From contig JAMJFZ010000818.1 of the NCBI GenBank assembly GCA_026225945.1, positions 3,157,501 through 3,221,500 of the forward strand: 64,000 bases of DNA, written 5' to 3'. The stretch comes from Cricetomys ansorgei (lineage: Eukaryota > Chordata > Mammalia > Rodentia > Nesomyidae). Position 1 is the stretch's first letter. The number at the start of each line of letters is the position of its first letter. Of the stretch, positions 31,775-42,539 are shown piece after piece. Position numbers and translations under genes: made by a program. The notes beneath the pieces were generated by a model. The model ran no database searches and was not told where the DNA came from. It worked only from the letters and a program-made list of their open reading frames with translations.

Positions 31775-32200
31775 GGGAGACAAGGAGATGGGGCAGGGAT
31801 AGCTAAGATGTCGGCTCAAGTTTCCCTCCTTCAGCACACCACTTCCTCAACACACTCCAGGTCATCTTCAGGATTGTTCTCTCTGCCCTTCGTCGTCCTT
31901 CCTTCTCCCAGTGGGCGTCTCCAGAAGCAAGCCTCAAGGAACGTGCAGAGGTGCAGCAGAATGAGACCGCTGGGTGGAACATAATTCATGTAGAGACAGC
32001 TTTGTTGAGAATCAGAGAAGTCACTACTGTCCCAAGGGTGGGAAGAGAAGGACATAGTACTGGGCTCAACTGAGACACCAGAGGTCAGGACGTCTAAACA
32101 AGAGCTGCTCAGTGAGTCTGCTGCAAACCGAAGAGCTGTATGGCAGAGGAAATGACAGACAGTGAAGACATACAATGGGAGATCCTTTCCAGCTCATCAG
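31775..32200. other. Unique sequence with a minus-strand open frame
   Basis: A minus-strand open frame (31,831-32,175, 114 codons) is free of repeats but not recognisable as any protein. I make no gene call. Confidence 0.3.
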
Positions 32201-32237
32201 CCAACAGGAGACTAATATCTAGAATACAGAAAATGAA

Positions 32238-32340
32238 GGATCCAGGCATGGTGGTGGACTCCTTTAAATCCAGCACTTGGAGGCAGAGGCAGGAGGATCT
32301 CTGTGAGTTCTAGGCCAGCCTGATTTACCCAGATATGAAC
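32238..32340 (+). repeat. B1 SINE, 3' short, nested in L1
   Basis: 'ccaggcatggtggtggactcctttaaatccagcacttggaggcagaggcaggaggatc'. Confidence 0.9.
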
Positions 32341-32486
32341 GAGTAGAGGCTGCTAGATGGCTCAGGAGATAAAGGTGCTTGTAGCTAAGTCTGAGAACCT
32401 GGTTCAGTTCTCAGGACCTACATCGTGGAAGGAGAGAACCAACACCTGCCAAGTGGACCTGTGACTTCCACCTATAAGCTGTGGCA

Positions 32487-32529
<43 letters not shown>

Positions 32530-32530
32530 A
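32341..32530 (+). repeat. B3 SINE with (CA)n tail, nested in L1
   Basis: 'gctgctagatggctcaggagataaaggtgcttgtagctaagtctg', 'gtggaaggagagaaccaacacctgccaagtggacctgtgacttcc', then GCGCGC and about 15 CA units (32,495-32,527). Confidence 0.9.
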
Positions 32531-32713
32531 ATATATTTCAAAAAACGAACAAGTAATCCAATAGCAGGACAAATGAACTGAACAAACTTCTTTTTATCAA
32601 ATATGAATTGCCAATAAATTCACAAGAAAAATGTTCAACGTCTTTATCTGTAAGGAAAACCGAATTAAACCACGCTGATATTCTCTCATTCAGAATGGCC
32701 ATCATCAAGAAAG

Positions 32714-32868
32714 CAGCCAGGTAGTGGTGGCACACGCATTTAACCCCAGTGCACTAGGGAGGCAGAGTCAGGTGGATCTCTGAGTTTGAGGCCAGCCTGG
32801 TCTACATGGTGAGTTCCAGGACAGCCAGGGCTACTCAGTGAGACCTTTTCTCATGAAAAAAAAAAATC
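32714..32868 (+). repeat. B1 SINE, nested in L1
   Basis: Full B1: 'gcagccaggtagtggtggcacacgcatttaaccccagtgc' to 'gacagccagggctactcagtgagacc', then a 10-base A-tail. Confidence 0.95.
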
Positions 32869-32940
32869 ATATACATGTTTGAAAATGACACAATGAAAGC
32901 CATTATTTTATGCAACTAATATATACTAATAATTTGCATT

Positions 32941-33464
32941 TATTTGATACCTGTGGAAGCAGCTCATGGTCTAGGATGAAACGCACATTTAGCATAGATG
33001 AAAATATAAAAACTAGAGTCACGTGATCACTTACAAGAATCCACTTCAGAGTCAGCCAAGAGAGAAAATTTGTATAACTAAATGATTTGAGTGTCTAAAA
33101 GATAAGCAATGTTTTAATGATAGGGGTAGCAGTCAATATTTCAGAATGATTTTAATATAGATGTAATATGTGAGCAGTTTATTACTATAAACATGAGCAG
33201 ATCATCTATCTAGATTATACATTAAATGAAGTCGGTTTTGGTGACAGGATCGCATTATTTTTTTTTTAAACAAAAGATATACGCAGTTTGCTATTACAAA
33301 TATGGAATGATCATATAGTTACATAGTAAATTAAATGAACTCTGATTTATATAAATATTTGGTAACAGAAACCTTTAACAAAGGGATCATTGGTACTCAG
33401 TGAAAGCAATCCCAGCCAGACTCCTGTCTCTGCCCCAACAGCCCTGGGAATTTTATTTTATTTT
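32941..33464. other. AT-rich unique sequence
   Basis: Distinctly AT-rich for this window. May be an undetected old L1 3' flank. No motif is claimed. Confidence 0.35.
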
Positions 33465-33543
33465 TTTAATGTGAGTTAGAACTTAGGTCCTCATGTTTTT
33501 CTAGTAAGTATTCTTACTCACCGAGGCATCTCTCTAGCCAGCC
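33465..33543 (-). repeat. ID-like half of a B4 SINE
   Basis: 'gagttagaacttaggtcctcatgtttttctagtaagtattcttactcaccgaggcatctctctagcc'. Confidence 0.55.
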
Positions 33544-33739
33544 CTGATACTATATGTTCTCAATTTTCCTTCCAGAGCAGAGTCCAGGCACAGAGCAGCT
33601 GCTTGCGCCGATGCGGGTGACCTGATGTGAAGCCATGTAGCACCGCATTCAAGTCATTAGAACTGTTGTTTGGAGAAGCTCACTTTCAGTTTTTAATCGG
33701 AGAAAGCACTTTGTTGTTGTTGTTGACTCTTCATGCTGT

Positions 33740-33856
33740 TTGTTTGAGACTCAGTCTCACGTAGCCCAGGCTGGCGTTGAATCCACTGCACAGCCAAGAC
33801 TGCCCTTGACCTCCTGAATGCTGAGATCACAGGAGTGTGCCGCCACACCTAGTTAT
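33740..33856 (-). repeat. B1-derived SINE
   Basis: 'gagactcagtctcacgtagcccaggctggcgttgaatcc' and 'cctgaatgctgagatcacaggagtgtgccgccacacc'. Confidence 0.75.
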
Positions 33857-34001
33857 AGAAAGAAGTTTGTCTTTCTTAAAGTCCTGACAGTGGGATACTG
33901 GAGGCAGAAAGGATCAGGGATGGGGGAGGGGAGATGGGGCAGGCAGGTCAGCCAAAGCTGTACGAAAAGCTGTGAGGAAACTGACCTTGTATGATAATTA
34001 A

Positions 34002-34053
34002 AAAAGATTTATTTTTATTTCTCACTGTGTGTGTAAGTTCTCTCTCTCTCTCA

Positions 34054-34101
<48 letters not shown>

Positions 34102-34269
34102 CTCATGCACGTAAGTGCACCGTGTGTGTGCAGTGCCCTTGGAGGCCAGAAGAGGGCATCAGATCTCCTAGAACTGGAGTGACAGATGGCTGTGAGCTGT
34201 GGGAACCATACCTGGGTCCTCTGCAAGAGTGACCGGTGACATTAACTGCTGAGCCATCTCTCCGGTGCC
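34002..34269 (-). repeat. B2 SINE with internal (CT)n(CA)n
   Basis: Minus-strand B2 body and head ('ggaggccagaagagggcatcagatc', 'cattaactgctgagccatctctcc') with 60 bp of CT/CA expansion (34,040-34,098) at its tail side. The CTCF-like word is at 34,145-34,159. Confidence 0.92.
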
Positions 34270-34286
34270 ATGGCATGCTATTTTTT

Positions 34287-34376
34287 TATGGTTCCCAGTG
34301 CCCACACGGCAGCTCACAACCATCTATAACTCCACTAATAGGGGATCTGATGCCCTCTTCTGGCCTGCACAGTTTC
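34287..34376 (+). repeat. B2 fragment
   Basis: 'gttcccagtgcccacacggcagctcacaaccatctataac' and 'gatctgatgccctcttctggcctgc' with no head. Confidence 0.75.
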
Positions 34377-34577
34377 ATCATCCTATGAGCCAATCCCCAC
34401 CACCACCATCACCACCACCACACACCCTGTGTACTTTCTGGATGTTTGTGTGAGACTCCCCCAGAATGCAGCTCCTCCATCCCCAGGGACTTCCTCCAGG
34501 GTGTCTTAGCTGAAGGGGAGCCAGCAAAAGTTTGTGGGATCAAGCAGTTTATTTGGAAGACATTTTAAGAGGATACT

Positions 34578-34820
34578 GGTCGGAGGGAGGGAAGGAGGGA
34601 GGGAGGGAGGAAGAGGGGGCAGACAGAGACAGAGAAACAGAGGATAAGAAAAAGAGGAGGAGAAGGAGAGAAAGAGAGGAGGAGAGGAGGAGGAAGAGGA
34701 GAGGAGGAGGAGAAGGGGAGGAGGAGGAGAGGAGGAAGAGAGGAGGAGGAGAGGAGGAGGGGGAGGAGAGGAGGAGGAGGAGGAGGAGGAGGAGGAGGAG
34801 GAGGAGGAGGAGGAGGAAGA
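34578..34820. repeat. Polypurine (GGA/GAG/GGGA)n tract
   Basis: About 240 bp of almost pure purine on the plus strand, dominated by GAGGAG near the right end, with rare pyrimidine interruptions near 34,620-34,646. Long charged or Pro/Ser open frames here are artefacts of the repeat. Confidence 0.97.
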
Positions 34821-34824
34821 TACA

Positions 34825-35799
34825 AATGCACTCAACCACTCCAGCCTGTAGAGGGGCCCTGGCTTTGAATCCCACTGCAAAGAAAGGCTGGGAGCACAGG
34901 CAGGAGGAGTCCACCCCAGGGACGATCAATGAATCCAGCAGGCAGCTGTCATCCCCCAAGGTTGGAGAAGCTCTCTAGGAATCGACGTGAAAGGAAGGAG
35001 AGGGATGGGGAGGGAAGGAAGAGGCGGGGAGGGGGGATGAAAGGGAAACAAAAGTAGAAAATACATGCAGGAGCTTGGCTTAATGCAATAACTCAGTCAC
35101 GGCCTCACAGGGGCTATAACTGTCTGCCTTGGGCCTGCACAGAACTAACTGGGCCTGTGCAGTCACTCACAGATAGGGGAGGGACCATGCCTCGAACCCC
35201 TTCTGATGGATGCTGGGAGAGATTTTCGTCGTCCTCAGTTATGGGCCCACCACTGAGGAGCCCGCCCTGCCCCAACAGATAGCTTCAGAAACAGGGTCAC
35301 ACACACGATCCTGGTTAAACTCTCTGGGTCTCAGAAACAAAACAAAACAAAAAATAAAAATGTCCATGCCCACCAGGACATGTCCCCACTCTGCTTTCCC
35401 ACAGACAGCCTCTCATCAGACCCACTCACAAGGACACAAGAGCTCACTGTCTCTTTGGGTCTTCATCTCCGAGTCCCCGTGTCTCCAGAACACGACCGAG
35501 CACTTCCGCCCTCACACTGAATGTCCGACTCCACCTCTACTGAAGCAGCCGATCATGTCCCTGTCTCACGGCCTGGGAACACAGAGCAGAGGGTGGGTTG
35601 AAGCTTATGCATCCGTTATGGGCTGATGTGCAGAGAAGCCCGCCTCAGCTCTGTACGCTTGCGTCTGCTTCTGGCTGTTGGACTTATCAGGCATGGACCA
35701 TTCTGTATACAAGTGTGTTTGGGACTGTAAATTATGTACGATTGTACTTGGTCACCATCCCCTCTCTCCCTGTCTCTCACTGGTCCTCCTTCCTCTCCC
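34825..35799. other. Mostly unique sequence with a second purine-rich patch
   Basis: 34,985-35,055 is again G/A-rich. The rest has no recognised repeat. The right end may belong to the L1 below. Confidence 0.35.
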
Positions 35800-35934
35800 A
35801 GATAACCCTTTCATGTCCAGATTCTGCAGATGAGGGACAACCGGCTTTTTCTTCCGTGAGTTAACCTCTCTTATTCCCCTTCCTCCCTGTGATGGTACCT
35901 CTTCTACTTTCGTGGCATATGGATAGCTAAATCA

Positions 35935-36208
35935 TTGATCAGTACATAGATAGATAGTTGACTATTCGATAGATCGATGATAGATATTGATGGATGGGTA
36001 ATAGAGAAGTGGAAAGATGATGACAGTTAAATGACTGGCTGATCGATAGACCCAGGTGACAGATAAATTATAGACAGACGATTTATCGGTACATAGATAA
36101 TTGGCTGAATGATAGATAAATATAGAGGATAGGTATTGACAAACGGTACATGATGGAGAAATGATAGATGAAGGATAGGTAAGTCATTGGTAGACAGATG
36201 ATAGATTC
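35935..36208. repeat. Decayed GATA/GATG tetranucleotide tract
   Basis: Repeated GATAGAT, GATGAT, ATAGATA and TGATAGAT words over 270 bp with heavy point mutation, lying between two L1 pieces. Confidence 0.7.
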
Positions 36209-36695
36209 TGCTCCGACGGAAAACAGCCTTTGTCTCTCTGAGTCTGCCTTGTTTCACTCGACACGAGATCCGGTTCCACCCGTTTTCCTGTAAATGCCAT
36301 GACGTCATTATTTATTTTTGTTTAGCTGAGCAATGCTCCCCAGTTGCATCCGCACCATATTTCCTTTTGTCTCCTGGTGGACGTCAAAGTGGCTCCATTT
36401 CCCTGCCGCTGTGTAGAGTGGAGCTGTGAGCTGGGGCACGAAGGTGTCTCTGAGTTACACCGATTGAGAGTCCTTTAGTATACGCCCAGAAGTGGCGCAG
36501 CTGGATCACACGCCCATTCTATTGACAAACGGGGGGGCAGGGGGGGAACCATAGCGGTCTCTGTAGTGGCTGTGTCAGTTTACTCTGCCACAAGCAGCGA
36601 ACAGGGGTCCTCTCTCCCCACATCCCCACCAGCACTTATTAATTACTCTTTTCTAGATGACTCCTTCTGGCTAGGGTGAGATGGATCTGTGTAGT

Positions 36696-36914
36696 TTTAA
36701 AAGATTGTCTATGTTTCCTTACGAGTGTGTAGGCCTTTGTGAATTTAGGTGTACCATATACACACAGGTGCCCACAGAGGCCAGAGGGCACTGGATCCCC
36801 TGGAACTGGAGTTACAGATGGCGGCCAGTCACCACGAGGGTGCTGGGAACCGAACCCTGGTCCTCTTCAAGAACAGCCAGTGCTCTTAGCCGCTGAGCTG
36901 TCCCTCAGCCCCTC
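36696..36914 (-). repeat. B2 SINE nested in L1
   Basis: 'cacagaggccagagggcactggatcccctggaactggagttacag' to 'gctcttagccgctgagctgtccctcagcccc'. Confidence 0.93.
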
Positions 36915-37454
36915 TGTCACTTTCCTCTGGTAGTTTTGAGTGGAATCCACCCCACTCCCAGTGCCTGAGGATGATGGACACTTTTTGAGTGTTTACGGGC
37001 TTTTTCTATTTCTTCTTTTGAGAACTACCTTTTTAGTTCATCTGCCCATTTGGTTTGGGGCTTTGAATCTTGGAATTTCTTATAGATTTTAGATTCCAGT
37101 CCCTGGTCTGATGAAGAGTTAGCAAAGATCTTCTCCATCCCCTTCTCCATCCCCTAGGCTGTGTCTTCACTCCCCTTGGGCTTCCTCTGCTGTGTAGATA
37201 GTGTCTACAAATTAATTAAGTCCTCTCCCTCTCTCCCCTCCCCTTCTTTCTTTCTCCCGGAATCTTCATACCCAGTGTCACTAATGATGAAGTGTTCTAA
37301 TTTCCAGCAATCCCATTTCTCTGTGCTTGGAGTTCTCTCCTGAGCTATTGGGGTCCCCTCAGCAAGTCCTGGCCTCTGCCGGTATCTGAAGCTGGCTGCC
37401 GCCTCTGTTTTGTCTCCTGGAACTTTGACGGGCCCACTGCCTAGGCTGCTTTTG

Positions 37455-37469
37455 GCCACGAGAGGGCAC
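37455..37469 (+). promoter_or_regulatory. CTCF binding motif, perfect core match
   Basis: GCCACGAGAGGGCAC fits all 15 positions of NCCACNAGRKGGCRS and continues TAG, the usual extension. It lies outside any SINE. Its orientation is opposite to the site at 10,894, so the pair diverges. Confidence 0.65.
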
Positions 37470-37559
37470 TAGAGACGCACATTTTCAGTTCTCTTGAGCT
37501 GGGACCCTGCTGGGATTCCTGGCCTCTCTGCCCCAAACCCTTAAAGCGTCCCATCCCAC

Positions 37560-37790
37560 ACCCGCTGGGCTGGGTCTTCCGTCACAGCTCTGAGAACTCC
37601 AGTATTCTGTGAAAAAACATGAAGTTTTAACCATGCTGGAAGACACAGACAAGGAGTTAAACGGGGCTCAAAATTACCAACTACTTTAAAAGCAGTTGTT
37701 AATTACTTTCCCCTCATATTAAAATTAACTTTATTTCTAGCTAATACATAAAAACTGTATGTATCGCCGAGGTTTTATGTGGTTGTTTGT
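37560..37790. other. Repeat-free AT-rich block, candidate regulatory DNA
   Basis: Contains TTAATTAC (near 37,699), 'ttaaaattaac' and 'tctagctaatac'. No repeat, no exon. Conservation is a guess to be tested. Confidence 0.3.
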
Positions 37791-37937
37791 TCCGAGATGG
37801 AGTCTCTTGTTGTCCAAGATGACCTCACCAAAGTTGGGCTGATGCTCCTTCCTCTACCACACTAATGCCAGGAATCCTGGTGAGCCCCACCCTGTAGGGG
37901 CTCACACGTGGTTTCCTTCCAGAGTTTCCATTTTGTT

Positions 37938-38115
37938 AAAGTTGTTTTCTTATTTTCTTATTACGTGTGTGTGCGCACACGCGCATGCACCACGGCACGT
38001 GCGCAGAAGTCAGAGGACAACTGTCAGGAGTTGGCTTTCTCCTTCTGTCATGTGGGATGCCAGGGATTGAACTCAGACCTTTAGGCTTTACTGGCTGAGC
38101 CATCTCACCGGTCCT
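37938..38115 (-). repeat. B3 SINE
   Basis: 'gaagtcagaggacaactgtcaggagttggctttctccttctgtcatgtgggatgccagggattgaactcagacc' to 'ctggctgagccatctcaccgg'. Confidence 0.93.
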
Positions 38116-38138
38116 TGTGTGGTATTTAGCGTTTGGGG

Positions 38139-38139
38139 A

Positions 38140-38171
<32 letters not shown>

Positions 38172-38173
38172 CA
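38139..38173. repeat. (CGCA)n microsatellite
   Basis: Eight or nine ACGC units. A CpG in each unit makes it prone to decay, so its purity suggests recent expansion or protection from methylation. Confidence 0.95.
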
Positions 38174-38435
38174 CAGAGTGCTTTTATCTCATGCCGGGTC
38201 TCATGAATCAAGTTTGCTATTGAGTGACAATCTATTCTTCTTTCCTTCTTTCTTTCTCTGCTTCCAGCCAGGTTCTCCTGTCTGTCTGTCATTTCACTCT
38301 GGTGGACCGACAGTGGGAGCAGTGGTGACAGAGCTGGGAATTAGGATGCCCGGCAATAATTGTCGGTCCGCAGTCAAATGGCCGCACCAGCAGTAGGCAG
38401 TGCGTGCTAGCTCTTGGTCTCTCCAAAAGCAACTC

Positions 38436-38525
38436 CAAGCTCTGGAAGCTGAGGCAGGAGAATTGTGAGTTCGAGGCCATTCTGGGCGCCATTGAAAGAC
38501 CCTGCCCCCCCCCCCAAAAAAAAAG
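38436..38525 (+). repeat. B1/B4 fragment
   Basis: 'ggaagctgaggcaggagaattgtgagttcgaggccattctgggcgcc' followed by C and A runs. Confidence 0.65.
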
Positions 38526-38529
38526 CAAC

Positions 38530-40144
38530 TTCAAGTCCCCAGGTCAAAATGAAATGAGTGAAAAGCAATGAATTAGAAAATGTCAGCGCTTGCCAAATCA
38601 TCGCCCAGACCCATGCTCTTCGGTAGCGCACGCCCCCGGCTTCACCAACAGGGACAGAAGTACTCATAGCCATTCACCCCGCACCTCAGACCCCAGCAGG
38701 CTCTCTCTGAGCAGGCAAACTTTTCTCTGGACTTTCGGACTCCAGCTTCAAAGAGAATCCATCTCCTCAGTGAGAAGAGGAGAGGAAGGAATCGGTCACC
38801 GGTTCCTTGCCCTCTAGCTCCTGCCCTTAATTGAAAAAGGTGCCTGGAGCCTGTGGGCACCCCCATCTTTTACCTAAAGAGAAGGCACAAGAGGAGCTTG
38901 AGTCTGGAGCAGAGAGCCCCATCCTCCGCTCTTCCCTACTCAGCAAAGCCGTCTGTCTGCCTCTTAAAGATCTCCTCATCCATCCTCAGCAAGTTTCCAC
39001 GCCTCTGAGCTTGAGTCTTTCCCGTTATCAGCAAACCCAGGAGTCTGATAGCTCTGGAAGGGACACATTCCGATTTAGAAGTCGCCTATCTTCATAACTC
39101 TCGACCACGGGAGAAGAAGAAAACGCCGCGGTGAAGATAAACGGACTCTGGTTTTCATTCAGGCCCAACATCCATCTTGGCAAAAACTGAAACCAGTTTC
39201 CAGGGATTAGAAGTGTGGAACAGAGGGTAGACCGTTATCCCTTTATCAGGGGGGGGGGGCTTGGAGGGCTGGGGGTGGGGGTGGGGGCCATCTGCAGTAA
39301 ATATAATGAGTCCAGTTCTGCGGAGAAGGGGCTGTGTCGACTGTTCACGCTTTGCTTTTCCTGTTCTTTTTTTTTTTTTTTTTTTCCTTTAAGAGAAATT
39401 TCTGTTCTGAGTCTTTTATTTCTTGCTTGAATGTTTATCCATCATGGTTCTTGGTTATTGAAGCCAGTAACAAGCCCCTCATGTTGCTCTTGGCTGGAAA
39501 GTTCTGAAAGTGTTACAGAGGCCCGGAGCTGCCAGGCAGTACCTCAGACCCCATTAGAGCACAAAGAGAAAGAATCACATTTAATCAAAGAGCCTCCGAG
39601 TAGGGGGGGGGGAACCTCGGGGGGTGGACACCCTCCCCTCTCGCCCCTCCCCAGTGTTTGGAATCCAGTGAGTGTTGTGTCAACCACTGGGTTCTAACTG
39701 GCTTGTCCCATCGGTTCAAAGGTGTCTTCTGATGCTAGGATACAGCATGACTCTGCGGCTCCTGACTCCGTGGACTTTCTCGATTACATTGTCTCAGCAG
39801 TGGGCTCCTCTCCGAGGCTATGGGCCAAGGATGGGGAGTCCAGAAAAATCAAAGTTTGCCCAGAGGGCTTGGGGAAGCTTTGCTCTCGAAACCACGCTTC
39901 CCAGCTGCAGGCTGAGGACCGCATCTGTGTTACTGACTGCTCTCTGGCGTTTTCTTGGATGCTTTCTCTTGATTAAGTCTTCCAGGACAACTGGTCTCAG
40001 AGACCCAGAACCTGATACTAAGAACTTACTTTAGAAAAGACAGATTACAAGATATGGGAATCCCCTACAGAGATGTTTAATATAAATTTTAAGAGTCGGT
40101 GCATATTCACCTGGTGCTGACACTTAGAACTGAATACCAGGAAA
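38530..40144. other. Largely unique sequence with homopolymer runs
   Basis: 1.6 kb without transposons. G-runs at 39,249-39,260 and 39,603-39,612 and a T-run at 39,366-39,386. Open frames such as 39,672-40,034 have no recognisable protein features. Confidence 0.4.
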
Positions 40145-41345
40145 TGTAGCAGTTCGTTGCTGTGGTGGCTCAGCAAGAATGACAAGGAGGCATTTTCATT
40201 GGTACGAACCCTGAGGTACAGACCTCAGTAGAGGCAACCACCGTCCTGGCCAGCACCATCCTGGATAGTGGAACCCCAAGCATTTGAACTCAGGTGTTTT
40301 TATTGATTCAGAACTCCTCAGGTGCAGATCATAAGCAATCAAACATCCCCCCCCCCACAGAAATCCAACACCTGCAGACAATACAAAATGCCAAGACCTA
40401 GGCAGCCCCTCACCCAACAGTGCACAAAACAATTATTTTGTACATAACTAAAAATAAACTTCCACATTTCCCCTTTTCTGTATAAAAAAAATTGCTTTAC
40501 CTTTACAACACAACTTAACCCTATACTAGCAAAACTATTTACAAGAGGAATAATCACGGAAGTTTTTAATGCACAGGACCAAATGAAGCCAAACATCTAT
40601 CAAGCTTTTTACAATGTCTTTGGACAACAGAAAAACACTATCAATGTCCAATTATCTGGAATTCCCTCGTGATCTTCTGGGGTCCTCCGAAGGGCTTGGC
40701 TCACTTCTTTGTTCTGCCCTCTGCAGCACACACGTCTGTCCTCCAGGTTGTGGCTGGCTCCACTCCACTGCTGCTGCTGCTCTTAGTGATCGTCCTATGA
40801 TACCGGCACCTTCAGAACACCAGAATCTTCTGCTGTAACTGGGCTGCACTTTCACCAGTAGCCTCTTCTGGGCTTTTTTCATGGTGCCAAGCCTCAACTT
40901 CTTTACATGACCCCTTAATCTAGGCCTTCAATTGCCACGAGGCTGCACCTTCACCAATGGCCTCTCCTGGCCTCTCACAGTGCCAAGGCTCAGCTGCTCT
41001 CCAAAGAGCCCTTCATGTCTTCAAAACAGCGCCACCTGGGTGACTCTTATAGTACCGAGTTCAGCTACCAGCATGTGAGATACAACCTTGGCCAGTTCTG
41101 GAAGACAGCCTCTGTGTGCTGACCCTGAGGAAACACTTTCCAGATTTTGAGATAGAGTCTGGTTTGCTGGAAAAACAAGTCCTTCTCTGTAGGAAGGGTT
41201 CCCTCGTGGGTACATCACCAGGATCTGGACTGCTTATAGTCAGGTTTACAGAAAACAAAAACAAAAACAAACCCTGTTCACTTTAATTAAGCGACATTTT
41301 GGCTCTAAGCTGGTGGCTTCCACAACAGCAGGGAGTCCTGGGCCA
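40145..41345 (-). mobile_element. Partial ERVK-type provirus (3' LTR plus internal part)
   Basis: The LTR (40,145-40,466) and adjoining internal sequence match 28,156-29,330 base by base in order, including a polypurine tract just inside the LTR (about 40,467-40,477, complement AAAAGGGGAAA). Similarity stops abruptly at about 41,345 and no second LTR follows. No coding capacity is seen. Confidence 0.8.
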
Positions 41346-41349
41346 TTCA

Positions 41350-41885
41350 TATATGGAAATTGGTGGTCTCATACAGGCACACAGTAGGGCCATGGTGACT
41401 CTGCCATTGTCTGTTCCGTGTCAAGAGTCCTTGGAGTCCCCTGAAGGTTGGGAGATCATAAACCTCCAAACTGCTCCCTCTAGGCAGCACATTGTCTACT
41501 TCACTTTGCAAAACTCACCCAAATATCGGAGCAACCCATTCACCAATGGTATTCCCGATAGCTCTTTGTTTCCTTTAAGGTTTAAATCAGAAGAGGTTGC
41601 ATACAGTCTTTGTAAAAAAATTAACTTCATGGGGAAAGTGTTGCTGTATAGAAGGCAGAGCATGAACGGAGATGTCCTAGTGGCTTAGGAGGGTGGTCTG
41701 GTATCTTGTTCCTATTTTTCCTCTGGCGCAGACCTGGGCATGTCTTCGTATTAGCTGGTGACTGCAACAGTTGAGAAGTTCTTGGCTGCAGTTGAAAACT
41801 CCGCTGTCAGGGAGCCGTTCTCAGCCCCGCCCCTCCCCCTTTCCTCCTCCTCCGCTTGGATCTCTACCTCCTTCGAGTTTGGGCG
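41350..41885. other. Unresolved sequence beside the partial provirus
   Basis: It could be additional internal sequence from a longer relative of the provirus or unique flank. Nothing further is recognisable. Confidence 0.3.
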
Positions 41886-41893
41886 GTCTAGAA

Positions 41894-42116
41894 CAGCTGT
41901 TCTCAACCTGTGGGTCGCGATCCCTTTGAGGGTCGAGGGATTGCCTAAGACTATCTGCATATCAGATGTTTACATTAAGAATCATAACAGCAGTAAAATG
42001 ACAGTTATGAAGTAGGAAAGAATCAATTTTATGATGGCGGCGGGGGTGGGGGTGGGGTCACCATAACCCGAGGAACTGTATTAAAGGGTCGCAGCATTAG
42101 GAAGGTTGAGAAACTG
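41894..42116 (+). mobile_element. URR1 (hAT-Charlie), full length
   Basis: The TIR CAGCTGTTCTCAACC starts it and the complement ends it at 42,116. The 8-bp flanks gtctagaa and ttgtagaa agree at 6 of 8. The body ('tgggtcgcgatccctttgagggtcg', 'tttacattaagaatcataacag', 'ggaactgtattaaagggtcgc') is typical. 223 bp, non-autonomous. Confidence 0.92.
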
Positions 42117-42294
42117 TTGTAGAAGTTTCTCTGCCATTTTTTTCCCCCTGAAGAGCAGAACAAGCTCTGAACAGGAAGCCGGAGAAGGGCGCAGAGCTGG
42201 GATTCCTTCATTTACACATCAGATTTTTCTGTCTTCAAAAAGGTCAGCCTGGCAGCAAGACTGGGATCCTCTGGTCGCTGGCTCAAGAGGAATT

Positions 42295-42332
42295 GGGGGG
42301 CGGGGGAGGGGGAGGGGGAGGGGGAGGAGGGA
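42295..42332. repeat. (GGGGGA)n G-rich tract
   Basis: Five or more runs of five or more Gs on the plus strand. Strong G-quadruplex potential. Confidence 0.9.
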
Positions 42333-42539
42333 GGTCCAGCTCTGAGACAACGACGCACACATGGACCCTGAATGTTTCTTTGCTATACTGAATTCTCCTC
42401 ACCCACCCTCTCCAGAGCTGGGGATGGAGTCTAAAACCCTTAAGGGGGCTGGTTAAGTGCTCCATCTCGAAGCCGCAGCTCCAGGAGGCTCCGGGTTAAG
42501 GCTTAACTCTGGCACCTCTCCCTCCTCCCCATTTCAAAC

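Larger units (their letters stand above)
32205..32940 (+). mobile_element. L1 fragment, ORF2 end and 3' UTR, with three SINE insertions
   Basis: L1 pieces appear in order: 'gagactaatatctagaatac' (32,205), 'caagtaatccaatagcagg...aaaatgttcaacgtctttatctgtaagg...cattcagaatggcc' (32,533-32,712) and 'tttgaaaatgacacaatgaaagcc' (32,870-32,935), a 3' UTR-like piece. The frame is destroyed. B1, B3 and B1 interrupt it. Confidence 0.8.
35800..37190 (-). mobile_element. L1 fragment, ORF2 end and 3' UTR region
   Basis: The complement of L1 is seen in order: 'tcatgtccagattctgcagatgaggg' (35,812), 'cctttgtctctctgagtctgcc...ccacccgttttcctgtaaatgccatgacgtcatta' (36,225-36,305), 'tatacgcccagaagtggcgcagctgg' (36,480) and 'gaatcttggaatttcttatagattttagattcc' (37,065). 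Frame is lost. It is interrupted by a GATA-type tract and by a B2. Confidence 0.8.

Noticed and set aside
31831..32175. 114-codon minus frame in unique DNA
   Set aside because: No recognisable domain, no splice or promoter context, and an L1 fragment begins at once beyond it. Not enough for a gene or pseudogene call.
34506..34978. Long open frames rich in Ser/Pro or Arg/Glu on both strands
   Set aside because: They are direct translations of the GGA/GAG polypurine tract in every phase and have no unique-sequence support.
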